In this document: piece after piece, positions 8,886 to 16,828 of the stretch
Layout of the letters: each line of letters opens with the position of its first letter
How positions within the stretch are numbered: the stretch's first letter is position 1
NCBI RefSeq assembly: GCF_015182315.1
Contig: NZ_PRDL01000001.1
Span: 2,542,001-2,606,000 of the forward strand
Reading direction: 5' to 3'
Origin: Cellvibrio polysaccharolyticus
GTDB taxonomy: Bacteria; Pseudomonadota; Gammaproteobacteria; Pseudomonadales; Cellvibrionaceae
DNA: 64,000 nt
Translations under genes and position numbers: made by a program
Notes under the pieces: model-generated
Databases searched by the model: none
The model's input: the letters and a program-made list of their open reading frames with translations, nothing else
Told to the model about the DNA's origin: nothing

Positions 8886-8914
8886 ATAATAGGGATCACC
8901 AGGGGTTCTGTCAA
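8886..8914 (-). promoter_or_regulatory. Near-consensus sigma-70 promoter for yceD-rpmF-plsX
   Basis: On the minus strand a perfect TTGACA (8909-8914), a 17-base spacer and TATTAT (8886-8891, 5 of 6 matches) lie directly ahead of yceD. The expected transcription start falls at about 8876-8880, at or within four bases of the yceD ATG. This is the clearest promoter for the whole fatty-acid block. Confidence 0.75.
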
Positions 8915-8996
8915 AGAAAAAACGCATCAAAAGCACGCTATTACTGCCTTAGGCGTAGAATGGCGACTTTTTACCGCCAACCAGAGGCTTTTTGTC

Positions 8997-9590
8997 ATGC
9001 TTCCCCTCATTCTTGCATCGAGTTCACGGTACCGCCGGCAGTTGCTCGACAAGCTACAGCTTCCTTATATATGGCATTCACCGGATATTGATGAAACACC
9101 GCAAGCGAATGAATCGCCAGAACAACTGGTGAAGCGCCTTGCCAGGCAAAAGGCGCTCGCCCTGCGCGACCACTTTTCTGAAAACCTGATTATCGGATCA
9201 GATCAGGTGGCCACCCTGGAGGGTCGCATCCTCGGCAAACCCGGAACTCACCAGAAGGCCGTGCAGCAATTGCTACTTATGCAGGGAAAGTCCGTTGACT
9301 TCATAACCGGACTGGCGCTCCTTAATAGCAAGAGCGGCAACCTGCAAGTAATCTCGGACATTTTTAGCGTAACTTTCCGCCAGCTCACAGCCGCCGAAAT
9401 TGATAATTACCTGCTGCGCGAGCAACCCTACGATTGTGCGGGCAGCTTTAAATGCGAAGGATTGGGGATTGGACTTTTTTCAAGTATGAACGGTTCTGAC
9501 CCTAACAGCCTGATTGGCCTCCCGCTGATTCAGCTGACAAATCTGTTGCAGCAGGAGAATGTGCACCTGTTCCGACAGGCGGTCGATTAA
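8997..9590 (+). CDS. Maf-family nucleotide pyrophosphatase (YceF type)
   Basis: House-cleaning pyrophosphatase of the Maf fold; YceF-type members hydrolyse m7GTP. The 197-residue protein starts LPLILASSSRYRRQLLDKL, the family N-terminus, and contains the IGSDQVA and KPGTHQKAVQQL segments and the YDCAGSFKCEGLG motif. It is divergent from yceD across a 120-base gap and its 3' end overlaps the convergent HAD gene by 4 bases. The ATG at 8997 is preceded by AGAGG at suitable spacing. YceF subfamily is inferred from the AGSF motif and the neighbourhood. Confidence 0.92.
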   Translation: MLPLILASSSRYRRQLLDKLQLPYIWHSPDIDETPQANESPEQLVKRLARQKALALRDHFSENLIIGSDQVATLEGRILGKPGTHQKAVQQLLLMQGKSVDFITGLALLNSKSGNLQVISDIFSVTFRQLTAAEIDNYLLREQPYDCAGSFKCEGLGIGLFSSMNGSDPNSLIGLPLIQLTNLLQQENVHLFRQAVD

Positions 9591-10225
9591 ACCCCGCGCC
9601 ACAACAAAAGCTGATCAATAGAATCCAGCACCATCTCCGGCTGATAGACTTTCAGCCTGTCCGGATGGTGCGCACCGTAAGCAACACCGATGCGCGGCAT
9701 ATCGATAACTTTCGCCATCTCCATATCGTAGGTAGTGTCGCCCACCATAACCGCCTGATCAGCCGCCACCGAAAAATGCTGCAGCAATTCATGCAGCATT
9801 TGCGGGTGCGGCTTGGATGCCGTCTCGTCAGCACAGCGCGTAGCATCAAAGGTTACCGCCATGGACTGCGCACTCAGGATACGATCCAGCCCTGCCCGGC
9901 TCTTGCTGGTAGCTATCGCCAACTGGTGGCCCTTTTGACGCAACACCGCAAGCGTCTCATCAACACCTGCAAACAAATCAACTGGCCGGGTATCGAGCAA
10001 GCGGTAGTTGCTGGAATACTGCAACTGAATATCCGCTCTCAATGCATCACTCAGCGCCGGAAACAAAACCTCCACAGCCACCGGCAACGCGAGGCCAATA
10101 ATATTATGTACATCCGCCTCCGCCGGTACGGCCACCGCAAGATCCCGTGCCGCCGCCTGCATTGCCTGGGTGATTCTCGCGGTTGAATCGCTTAAGGTGC
10201 CATCCCAATCAAAAATAAATAACAA
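9587..10225 (-). CDS. HAD-superfamily phosphatase, Gph-like
   Basis: Predicted small-molecule phosphatase of the haloacid dehalogenase family. The 212-residue protein has motif I FDWDGTLSDS at the N-terminus, a helical cap, motif II ATSKSRAG and motif III GDTTYDMEMAKV. The start is a TTG at 10225 with a GGAG sequence about 6 bases upstream; an ATG start would remove motif I. It lies 28 bases downstream of rluC on the same strand, the arrangement seen in pseudomonads. Substrate is unknown; phosphoglycolate phosphatase is one possibility. Confidence 0.88.
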   Translation of the reverse strand: MLFIFDWDGTLSDSTARITQAMQAAARDLAVAVPAEADVHNIIGLALPVAVEVLFPALSDALRADIQLQYSSNYRLLDTRPVDLFAGVDETLAVLRQKGHQLAIATSKSRAGLDRILSAQSMAVTFDATRCADETASKPHPQMLHELLQHFSVAADQAVMVGDTTYDMEMAKVIDMPRIGVAYGAHHPDRLKVYQPEMVLDSIDQLLLWRGV

Positions 10226-10253
10226 AACTTACTCCAACATCTACAACTTTCAT

Positions 10254-11222
10254 CTATTGCAACCCGGTCAGCGCCTGCGCCAAATCATCCGGCAGTGCTG
10301 CATCCACACGAATGCGCTGCGGCACACCCGGCAAGTCAAACTCAAGCGCCGCCGCATGCAAAAATAAACGACGAAAACCATGACTTCTCATCGCCTCATT
10401 AATACCGTCATTACCGTATTTTTCATCGCCCAGCAAACTATGCCCTGCATATTTGGCATGCACGCGAATTTGATGGGTTCTTCCGGTAATGGGACGCGCC
10501 TCTATCAAGGTAAAATCCTGAAAGCGCTTCAGCACCGCAAACTCGGTAAGGCTCGGCTTGCCATCGGTGCTCACCCGCACAATGCGCTCACCACCAGCGA
10601 CCTCGCGCTTGAGCAAAGGCGCATCAACACGCAAACAGCTATTCGGCCAATGGCCAATCACCAACGCCTGATACACCTTGCGAATAACGCCGGGGCCGGT
10701 TTTGTCCCGCAATGCGGACTGCAAGTGACGTAAGACACTGCGCTTTTTGGCAATCATGATGCAGCCGGAGGTATCTTTATCAAGGCGATGCACCAACTCC
10801 AGAAAGCGATTCTCCGGCCGGATCTGACGCAGAGACTCAATCAAACCAAGATTAACGCCGCTGCCGCCATGCACCGCAAGCCCGGAAGGCTTGTTAATTA
10901 CCAGCAAACCGTCATCTTCATAAAGCACCGCCTGCTCCAGATGCTGAACCAGCGACTTTCCGGGCACCGCCACAGCGGCACTTTCAGCAACACGTACCGG
11001 AGGTATACGCACCACATCACCAGCTGCCAGCTTGTAGTCGGGCTTGCTCCTTCCTTTATTAACACGCACCTCACCTTTACGAATGAGGTTGTAAATTCTG
11101 GACTTGGGCACGCCTTTCAAGCGTGGCGATAAAAAATTATCAAGCCGCTGACCGGCCTGATCTTCGTCCACTGCTACCAAACGTACGGAGAGATTTCCGC
11201 CAGACGCATCGGTTTTAACCAC
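10254..11222 (-). CDS. rluC: 23S rRNA pseudouridine synthase RluC
   Basis: Converts uridines 955, 2504 and 2580 of 23S rRNA (E. coli numbering) to pseudouridine. The 322-residue protein has an N-terminal S4 RNA-binding domain (about residues 22-80) and an RluA-type catalytic domain with Asp148 in VHRLDKDTSG. The start is a GTG at 11222. It is divergent from rne across a 711-base gap, the conserved rluC-rne arrangement of gamma-proteobacteria. RluD is less likely given this context. Confidence 0.94.
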   Translation of the reverse strand: MVKTDASGGNLSVRLVAVDEDQAGQRLDNFLSPRLKGVPKSRIYNLIRKGEVRVNKGRSKPDYKLAAGDVVRIPPVRVAESAAVAVPGKSLVQHLEQAVLYEDDGLLVINKPSGLAVHGGSGVNLGLIESLRQIRPENRFLELVHRLDKDTSGCIMIAKKRSVLRHLQSALRDKTGPGVIRKVYQALVIGHWPNSCLRVDAPLLKREVAGGERIVRVSTDGKPSLTEFAVLKRFQDFTLIEARPITGRTHQIRVHAKYAGHSLLGDEKYGNDGINEAMRSHGFRRLFLHAAALEFDLPGVPQRIRVDAALPDDLAQALTGLQ

Positions 11223-11933
11223 TGTTGCTCACCACCATTATTGAGATGTGCGCATGATACAGGAGGGCGCCATCAAAAACCTGAGCCAATTGCTGCCTGC
11301 GCGGATAACTGCTATATTCAGCGGGCTGCTCAGGGCTGGTTTCCGGATAACGCGTAAAAGACAGGCGTATCGCTGGGAAATACCGCTGACAGCAGAAGCC
11401 TTTTCGCAACGCTCAGCCACCTTGCTGATCAGAATCCAAAGGCTTCCGGTAACTAAACAAAGAGTATTGATGTTTACCTTTTATAACGTCAGCACAACGT
11501 AAACTCGCGCGACATCGCGCAATAGCAGTAGCTAACACCGGATTTTGTAAAACTCGTATTGCAAGTATTGTTTGTTCCAAAGCCCAAAGCCCGCACTTCA
11601 GATGTTCTGACGGTCCCGGCAGTCGGGGAAGCATGAGAACAACCGCTAACCGGACTCTCCCCCTACCTGATTCGAGAGCAAACAATACCCTTAATCAAGC
11701 TGAATAATCAGCCCGATAAACAGAGTTAAATGGGAACAGAACTATTGATCAGCCCTGGATTTTTACCTGTCACCGGCAGAAGCATCGCCGCTGAACAAAC
11801 TCCCGACTGAATTTCTGCCCGGCAGCAGTTGCATCGGGTGTTCAGCACCCTGGATTGCAACTGAACTACAAAAAACGCTGCAGGCTCCGGCTCTTGTGTA
11901 TGTTTATGCGCAAAAACCGAGTATCTATAGCAA
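11223..11933 (+). promoter_or_regulatory. Long rne leader and divergent rluC-rne control region
   Basis: This 711-base stretch between divergent rluC and rne has no credible gene. It holds a 10-bp inverted repeat pair GTATTGTTTG (11565-11574) with CAAACAATAC (11679-11688) that could close a domain of about 125 bases, and a strong two-tier hairpin at 11826-11863. In E. coli the rne leader mediates autoregulation by RNase E; a similar role here is inferred. I did not find a convincing complete rne promoter by eye. Confidence 0.6.
11826..11863 (+). promoter_or_regulatory. Two-tier RNA hairpin in the rne leader
   Basis: An outer 8-bp stem (CAGTTGCA at 11826-11833 with TGCAACTG at 11856-11863) surrounds an inner 5-bp stem (GGGTG at 11836-11840 with CACCC at 11846-11850). 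It ends 70 bases before the rne ATG. By position it could be the counterpart of the E. coli autoregulatory hairpin hp2; this is inference. Confidence 0.5.
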
Positions 11934-14900
11934 ATGAAAAGAATGTTAATCAATGCAACCCAGCCGGAAGAGCTGCGCGTTGCGCTTGTAGACGGCCAAT
12001 GGCTGTATGATCTGGATATTGAAAATCGCAACCGCGAACAGAAAAAATCCAACATCTATAAAGGCCGCATTACCCGTGTAGAACCCAGCCTCGAAGCTGC
12101 TTTTGTTGACTATGGTGCCGAGCGCCATGGTTTCCTCCCCCTGAAAGAAATCGGTCGCGAATATTTCAGCAAGCAATCCGGCGACTCCGAAGGCCGCATC
12201 AAGATTCGCGAAGTGCTGAAAGAAGGCACCGAAGTTATCGTTCAAATCGATAAAGAAGAGCGGGGCAACAAAGGTGCCGCACTGACTACTTTTATCAGCT
12301 TGCCCGGCCGCTATCTGGTTCTGATGCCCAACAACCCTCGCGCTGGCGGCATTTCCCGTCGCATCGAAGGTGAAGATCGCGCCGAACTGAAAGACGCCTT
12401 GAGCGCCATCGAAATTCCATCCGGCATGGGCGTTATTATCCGCACCGCTGGCGTTGGCCGCAGCCCCGAAGAACTGCAATGGGACCTGGATTACCTGCTG
12501 AAACTCTGGGCATCCATTGATTCTGCCGCCAAAGTTAACCCGGCCCCCTCCTTCCTGTTCCAGGAAAGCAACGTAATCATTCGCGCTATCCGCGATTACC
12601 TGCGTCAGGACGTAGGTGAAGTTATCGTGGATAACAAGGAAGCCTATGATCTGGTTTCCGGCTTTATTCAGCAAGTAATGCCCAACTACCGCAGCAAAGT
12701 AAAGCTGTATCAGGACGATATTCCGCTGTTCAATCGTTACCAGATTGAAAGCCAGATCGAAACCGCTTTTGAGCGCGAAGTAAAGTTGCCTTCCGGCGGC
12801 TCTATTGTTATTGACGTGACCGAAGCGCTGGTTTCCATCGACATCAACTCTTCTCGTGCCACCAAAGGCGGCGATATTGAAGAAACCGCCCTGCAAACCA
12901 ACCTGGAAGCTGCTGACGAAATCGCCCGCCAATTGCGCCTGCGCGATATGGGCGGCCTGGTGGTTATCGACTTCATTGACATGCAGCCGGTTCGCAACCA
13001 GCGCGAAGTAGAAAACCGCGTGCGCGAAGCCTTGGAAATGGACCGTGCCCGTGTACAAATCGGCCGCATCTCCCGCTTCGGTCTGCTGGAAATGTCTCGC
13101 CAGCGCCTGCGCCCATCATTGGGCGAAACCCATTCCAAAGTGTGTCCACGCTGTAGCGGCCAAGGCACCATTCGCGGCACCCGCTCACTGGCACTCTCCA
13201 TTCTCCGCCTGGTAGAAGACGAAGCACAGAAAGAGCGCAGCGCCGAAATTCGCGCGATTGCACCGGTACCGGTGGCCACTTATCTGCTGAATGAAAAGCG
13301 TAAAACCATTTCCAGCATCGAAGCACGCAACAACACCCGCGTGGTCATTGTTCCCGATGCAGAGATGATGACCCCGCATTTCGAAGTACAGCGCTTGCGC
13401 GACGACGACGAAGGCACTCTGGAAACCAGCTACAAAATTGTTGCCAATACCGAAGAGCATCATCACGAAGAGGAAGAGGAAACCAACGTCAAGGCGCCAC
13501 CACTGCCAAAACCGCTGGTACAACACTCCGCCCCCAGCCAGCCAGCTCCTGCGCCGGTTGTACGCAAGCCGGAAGGTTTGATTGCCCGCTTTATCGCGCT
13601 CCTGGCCGGTCTTTTTGGCGGCAAAGCAGAGACTGAAGAACGCAAAAAGCAAAATCGACGCGAGCAGGGTCGTAATGGCCGCAATCGCCAGCAGACACAA
13701 GGCCGCAATCGTCGCGACAGCCGCAATCGCCGTGATCGCAAGGATGATCGCGACTCCCAGGAAATCACCACCAATCGTGACAACTACGAGAAGCGTGAAG
13801 CCCCGGAGAAACGTGACTCCCGCCAGAACACAAAAGATGCAAACGATACCAATGCGCGTGACGACCAGCCTCGCCAGAATGGCCGCCAGCCTCGCAACAA
13901 TGATCGCAACGACCGCAATGCCGAGCGCAACAACGGTAACGAGCGCAATGGCAATGAGCGTAACAGCAACGATGGCGAAGTTCGCGAGCCGCGCCAGCAA
14001 CGCCAGCCGCGCAACGCCCAGCGTGAAAACCCGGACGCTCGTCGTCAGGCGCCTGCTCAGGAAGCTGCGGTAGAGAACAAACCGCTGGTAGTTGATGAGC
14101 GCACCGAAAACAGTGAGCAGGACGATCAGCGCCCGGGCAAACGCCCAGCTGGCAGAAGAACCCGCTCACAGCAACGTCGTCGTGGCCGTCGTGATGAATC
14201 CGGAGCAGAAGTACAAACTTCAGAATCCGGCGATAACGAAGCTACCGAAAACACCAGCACTCGCCCGGAAGTTGCAAGCGCAGTAGCTGCCGAGGTGGTT
14301 GCAGAACAGGTACAACAACCGGTTCGAGCCAGACCGCAGCCAGCAAGAGAAGAAGCACCGGCATTTGCTGCTGAGAAATCTTCTTTTGAAGCCCCTGCCG
14401 CTGAAGTGGTTGCCACACCGGAGCCCGTCACCGCAGAACCGGCCGCACGTGAACCACGCCCGGTAGAGCGAGTTGAAGCTGCACCTGTGGTAGAAGCTGT
14501 TCGTGAAAGCAAGCCGGTAGCTGTCGAAGCGCCAGTCACACTTAAAGCGCCCGAAGCAGACGCTGTAGCCGCTCCGGTAGAACGCACGATTGCAGAAGCT
14601 ATCGAAACACCTGCTCCGGCAGCCGAACCAGCACCTGTCGCAGTTGCAAGCATCACCGAAGAAGCACCCGTAGATGCAGACAGTAGCGCACCGGCAAAAA
14701 GAGCCAGTAACGATCCGCGTACCCGCTCTCGCGTAGTGACTGCATCCATCATTACCGAAACCATTGAGCGCCCGGTTGCAGACGCATTGAACACCGCAGA
14801 GCCGGCGGTAATCGAGCACAACCCACGCCCACTGCGCCGACCTACCAATGATCCGCGCAGATCACGCAGTGAGTCAGAAAGCAGCGAACAGGAATCCTGA
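11934..14900 (+). CDS. rne: Ribonuclease E
   Basis: Membrane-associated endoribonuclease that initiates mRNA decay, processes rRNA and tRNA and scaffolds the degradosome. The 988-residue protein starts MKRMLINATQPEELRVALVDG. The S1 domain lies near residues 36-118, catalytic Asp303 and Asp346 are in SIDINS and VIDFIDM, and the zinc-link cysteines are Cys404 and Cys407, all at E. coli numbering. Residues 548-563 (GLIARFIALLAGLFGG) form an amphipathic membrane-anchor-like helix. The rest is disordered: an Arg/Asn/Asp-rich part (about 565-700) and an Ala/Pro/Glu-rich part, ending in repeated NDPR(T/R)SR motifs. No clear Shine-Dalgarno precedes the ATG. Confidence 0.98.
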   Translation: MKRMLINATQPEELRVALVDGQWLYDLDIENRNREQKKSNIYKGRITRVEPSLEAAFVDYGAERHGFLPLKEIGREYFSKQSGDSEGRIKIREVLKEGTEVIVQIDKEERGNKGAALTTFISLPGRYLVLMPNNPRAGGISRRIEGEDRAELKDALSAIEIPSGMGVIIRTAGVGRSPEELQWDLDYLLKLWASIDSAAKVNPAPSFLFQESNVIIRAIRDYLRQDVGEVIVDNKEAYDLVSGFIQQVMPNYRSKVKLYQDDIPLFNRYQIESQIETAFEREVKLPSGGSIVIDVTEALVSIDINSSRATKGGDIEETALQTNLEAADEIARQLRLRDMGGLVVIDFIDMQPVRNQREVENRVREALEMDRARVQIGRISRFGLLEMSRQRLRPSLGETHSKVCPRCSGQGTIRGTRSLALSILRLVEDEAQKERSAEIRAIAPVPVATYLLNEKRKTISSIEARNNTRVVIVPDAEMMTPHFEVQRLRDDDEGTLETSYKIVANTEEHHHEEEEETNVKAPPLPKPLVQHSAPSQPAPAPVVRKPEGLIARFIALLAGLFGGKAETEERKKQNRREQGRNGRNRQQTQGRNRRDSRNRRDRKDDRDSQEITTNRDNYEKREAPEKRDSRQNTKDANDTNARDDQPRQNGRQPRNNDRNDRNAERNNGNERNGNERNSNDGEVREPRQQRQPRNAQRENPDARRQAPAQEAAVENKPLVVDERTENSEQDDQRPGKRPAGRRTRSQQRRRGRRDESGAEVQTSESGDNEATENTSTRPEVASAVAAEVVAEQVQQPVRARPQPAREEAPAFAAEKSSFEAPAAEVVATPEPVTAEPAAREPRPVERVEAAPVVEAVRESKPVAVEAPVTLKAPEADAVAAPVERTIAEAIETPAPAAEPAPVAVASITEEAPVDADSSAPAKRASNDPRTRSRVVTASIITETIERPVADALNTAEPAVIEHNPRPLRRPTNDPRRSRSESESSEQES

Positions 14901-14922
14901 TTGCTGAAATTTTATTCAATAC

Positions 14923-14943
14923 AAGGCGCAGGGAGTGCGCCTT
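14923..14943 (+). terminator. Hairpin after rne
   Basis: An 8-bp perfect stem (AAGGCGCA with TGCGCCTT) with a 5-base loop starts 23 bases after the rne stop. There is no U-tract, so it may be a 3'-end stabiliser or a weak terminator. Confidence 0.35.
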
Positions 14944-15006
14944 AAAGTGATTTGCGTGTTTATTGATCGATCTATTTGATTATTCAGAATTTTTTCATTT
15001 TTTATC

Positions 15007-15034
15007 TTGCCGTATGAAAAAACCTATGTATAAT
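15007..15034 (+). promoter_or_regulatory. Promoter of tRNA-Ser
   Basis: TTGCCG (15007-15012), a 16-base spacer and a perfect TATAAT (15029-15034) end 12 bases before the mature tRNA. The short distance and matched terminator make the tRNA a self-contained unit. Confidence 0.75.
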
Positions 15035-15046
15035 CTGCACCACTTC

Positions 15047-15137
15047 GGAAGGGTGGCAGAGTGGTTGAATGCACCGGTCTTGAAAACCGGCGTAGGTTTA
15101 TAGCCTACCCAGGGTTCGAATCCCTGCCCTTCCGCCA
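15047..15137 (+). tRNA. tRNA-Ser (anticodon UGA)
   Basis: The 91-base gene has a 7-bp acceptor stem (GGAAGGG with CCCTTCC), a discriminator G and an encoded CCA end. The anticodon loop is CUUGAAA with anticodon UGA, reading UCA/UCG/UCU. The long variable arm (CGTAGGTTT...AGCCTACC) is typical of tRNA-Ser, and the T loop GGTTCGAATCC is canonical. I see no duplicated 3' end nearby that would mark an attachment site. Confidence 0.97.
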
Positions 15138-15141
15138 TATT

Positions 15142-15173
15142 AAAAGCCGACTGCTAAAACAGTCGGCTTTTTT
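15142..15173 (+). terminator. Terminator of tRNA-Ser
   Basis: A 9-bp stem (AGCCGACTG with CAGTCGGCT, 15145-15168) flanked by A and T runs and followed by a U-tract ends the tRNA transcript. Confidence 0.9.
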
Positions 15174-15270
15174 ATTGGCCGCAAAAAAATAAAGTCGCGG
15201 CCCCGGGTGATTGAATTATCTACTCTGCCTCTGGTCATAGTTACAGCTTTTGTCGCTGCCAGGAAAACCC

Positions 15271-15299
15271 TTGGCATATGGCAACAGGATTTGTATGAT
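15271..15299 (+). promoter_or_regulatory. Promoter of the yccA-like gene
   Basis: TTGGCA (15271-15276), a 17-base spacer and TATGAT (15294-15299) each match the sigma-70 consensus in 5 of 6 positions. The expected start is about 30 bases before the ATG at 15336. Confidence 0.7.
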
Positions 15300-15335
15300 T
15301 GGGATACCAATTTTTCAGCTTTAACGGAGATAACC

Positions 15336-16010
15336 ATGCAAGAAGTCTATACACAGTCTGCTGCCAGTAGCAGTGTTGAAGTCAACAAAGTGTTGCGCAA
15401 CACCTACATGCTGCTCGCTTTGACCCTGTTATTCAGTGCGGTAACCGCCGGAATATCCATGGCAATTGGCATGGGGCGCGGCACCGGTCTGGTAATGAGC
15501 CTTGCAGCCATGGCGCTGATCTGGTTTGTACTGCCAAGAACGGCCAACTCGTCCAGCGGTCTGCTGGTGGTGTTCGCATTTACCGGTTTGATTGGCGCAG
15601 GCATTGGCCCATTGCTTTCACACTACCTGTCATTCGCTAACGGCCCATCCATTGTGATGCAAGCACTGGGCGGCACCGCGATTACCTTTTTGGGCCTGTC
15701 AGCCTACACGCTGATTTCCCGTAAAAACTTCAACTTCCTGCAGGGCTTTGTCACCATCGGTATTATCGTGATGCTGGTTGCCATGCTGGTTCTGATCGGT
15801 GCTTCACTGTTCGGCTTTAATGTTTCCGGCTTGAGCCTGGCATTCTCTGCCGGTGTAATTCTGCTGATGTCTGCGCTGATTCTTTATCAGACCAGCGAAA
15901 TTATTCATGGCGGTGAAACCAATTATTTGTTGGCGACCACTTCGCTGTATCTGTCTATCGTCAATATCTTTACCAGCCTGCTGCACCTGCTGGGCATGTC
16001 AGACGATTAA
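15336..16010 (+). CDS. yccA: YccA/Bax-inhibitor-1 family membrane protein
   Basis: Inner-membrane protein of the BI-1 family; E. coli YccA interacts with FtsH and modulates membrane-protein quality control. The 224-residue protein has about seven hydrophobic segments covering most of residues 25-222 and ends LLHLLGMSDD. The ATG at 15336 is preceded by ACGGAGAT at good spacing; an in-frame upstream start at 15207 would place the coding region over a strong promoter and is rejected. It lies between tRNA-Ser and tusDCBE; in E. coli yccA also adjoins a tus gene. Confidence 0.92.
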   Translation: MQEVYTQSAASSSVEVNKVLRNTYMLLALTLLFSAVTAGISMAIGMGRGTGLVMSLAAMALIWFVLPRTANSSSGLLVVFAFTGLIGAGIGPLLSHYLSFANGPSIVMQALGGTAITFLGLSAYTLISRKNFNFLQGFVTIGIIVMLVAMLVLIGASLFGFNVSGLSLAFSAGVILLMSALILYQTSEIIHGGETNYLLATTSLYLSIVNIFTSLLHLLGMSDD

Positions 16011-16035
16011 TAAACCACCGTTGTTTTTAATCAGG

Positions 16036-16060
16036 AAAGCCCCTTTAAAGGGGCTTTTTT
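16036..16060 (+). terminator. Intrinsic terminator after yccA
   Basis: A perfect palindrome (AAAGCCCCTTT with AAAGGGGCTTT, 16036-16057) is followed by more T residues. The tusD ATG comes only 7 bases later, so tusD expression must come from read-through or from an internal promoter. Confidence 0.8.
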
Positions 16061-16067
16061 ATTCGCC

Positions 16068-16460
16068 ATGATATTTTCCCTTGCCGTTTACGGCGCCCCC
16101 TACTCTTCACAAGCCAGCTACTCTGCCCTGCAGTTCGCCAAGGCGACCCTTGCTAACGGCCATAGCCTTTACCGTGTTTTTTTCTACCACGATGGTGTAC
16201 ATAACGCCACGCATCTGGCTGCGCCACCGCAGGACGAATACAACCTGACTGGAGAATGGCGAACCCTGGCGATAGAAAACCGGACCGACATGGTCGTTTG
16301 TATCGCCGCCGCGTTGCGCAGAGGCATTATTGATGCTGACGAGCAAAAGCGTTACGAAAAAACAGCCAGCAATCTTGCCGCCCCTTTTGTTTTGGGCGGA
16401 CTTGGACAACTGCTGGATGCCGCGGTCGGCTCCGACCGACTGATCACCTTTGGCAACTGA
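16068..16460 (+). CDS. tusD: Sulfurtransferase complex subunit TusD
   Basis: Receives persulfide sulfur from TusA and passes it to TusE for 2-thiolation of U34 in tRNA-Lys, -Glu and -Gln. The 130-residue DsrE-family protein has the active Cys78 in VVCIAAALRRG, at the same position as E. coli TusD. The start aligns with the family N-terminus (MIFSLAVYGAPYSSQ). It has no good ribosome-binding site and begins just 7 bases after a terminator, which is unusual. It is first in tusD-C-B-E. Confidence 0.95.
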   Translation: MIFSLAVYGAPYSSQASYSALQFAKATLANGHSLYRVFFYHDGVHNATHLAAPPQDEYNLTGEWRTLAIENRTDMVVCIAAALRRGIIDADEQKRYEKTASNLAAPFVLGGLGQLLDAAVGSDRLITFGN

Positions 16461-16464
16461 TTCC

Positions 16465-16827
16465 ATGAGCAAAAAGATTTTATTTATCTCCCGCCATGCA
16501 CCTTACGGCTCATCTCTGGCCAGAGATGCGCTGGACGCCCTGCTGGCATCCGCCGCCTATGATCAGAGCCTTGCCCTGCTATTGATGGACGATGGCGTTA
16601 TGCAGCTGCTGGCAGGGCAAAATGCCGACTTGATTGATCAGAAAAATTTCGCCAGCGTTCTGCCAGTACTTGAGCTGTATGATGTGGAGCAGATCTATGT
16701 GCACAGCGAATCTCTGCTGAAGCGCGGGATTGAAAAGAATGAGCTGATCGACCTGCCCCTTACTTTACTAAACAGTAACGAGGTCGCTGACCTCATTAGC
16801 AGCCAGCAGCAGATTTTGAGCTTTTAA
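16465..16827 (+). CDS. tusC: Sulfurtransferase complex subunit TusC
   Basis: Structural partner of TusD and TusB in the hexameric sulfur-relay complex. The 120-residue DsrF-family protein starts MSKKILFISRHAPYGSSLAR, matching the family. The ATG at 16465 follows the tusD stop by 4 bases; a TTG start at 16450 inside tusD would add five residues and is less likely. As expected for TusC it lacks an active-site Cys. Confidence 0.93.
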   Translation: MSKKILFISRHAPYGSSLARDALDALLASAAYDQSLALLLMDDGVMQLLAGQNADLIDQKNFASVLPVLELYDVEQIYVHSESLLKRGIEKNELIDLPLTLLNSNEVADLISSQQQILSF

Positions 16828-16828
16828 A

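Noticed and set aside
8877..8936. 20-residue N-terminal extension of YceD from a GTG at 8936
   Set aside because: The segment coincides with a near-consensus promoter and is not part of the family.
11946..13058. Long open frame of 370 codons on the strand opposite rne
   Set aside because: It lies wholly within the conserved RNase E catalytic domain in another frame, has no recognisable motifs and reflects codon bias of the true gene.
13185..14848. Several hydrophobic or Ala/Ser/Thr-rich open frames opposite the rne tail
   Set aside because: They arise from the low-complexity Arg/Ala/Pro-rich coding sequence read backwards; no start signals or homology.
15047..15137. tRNA-Ser as an integration site
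   Set aside because: No integrase, no repeated tRNA 3' end and only housekeeping genes on both sides.
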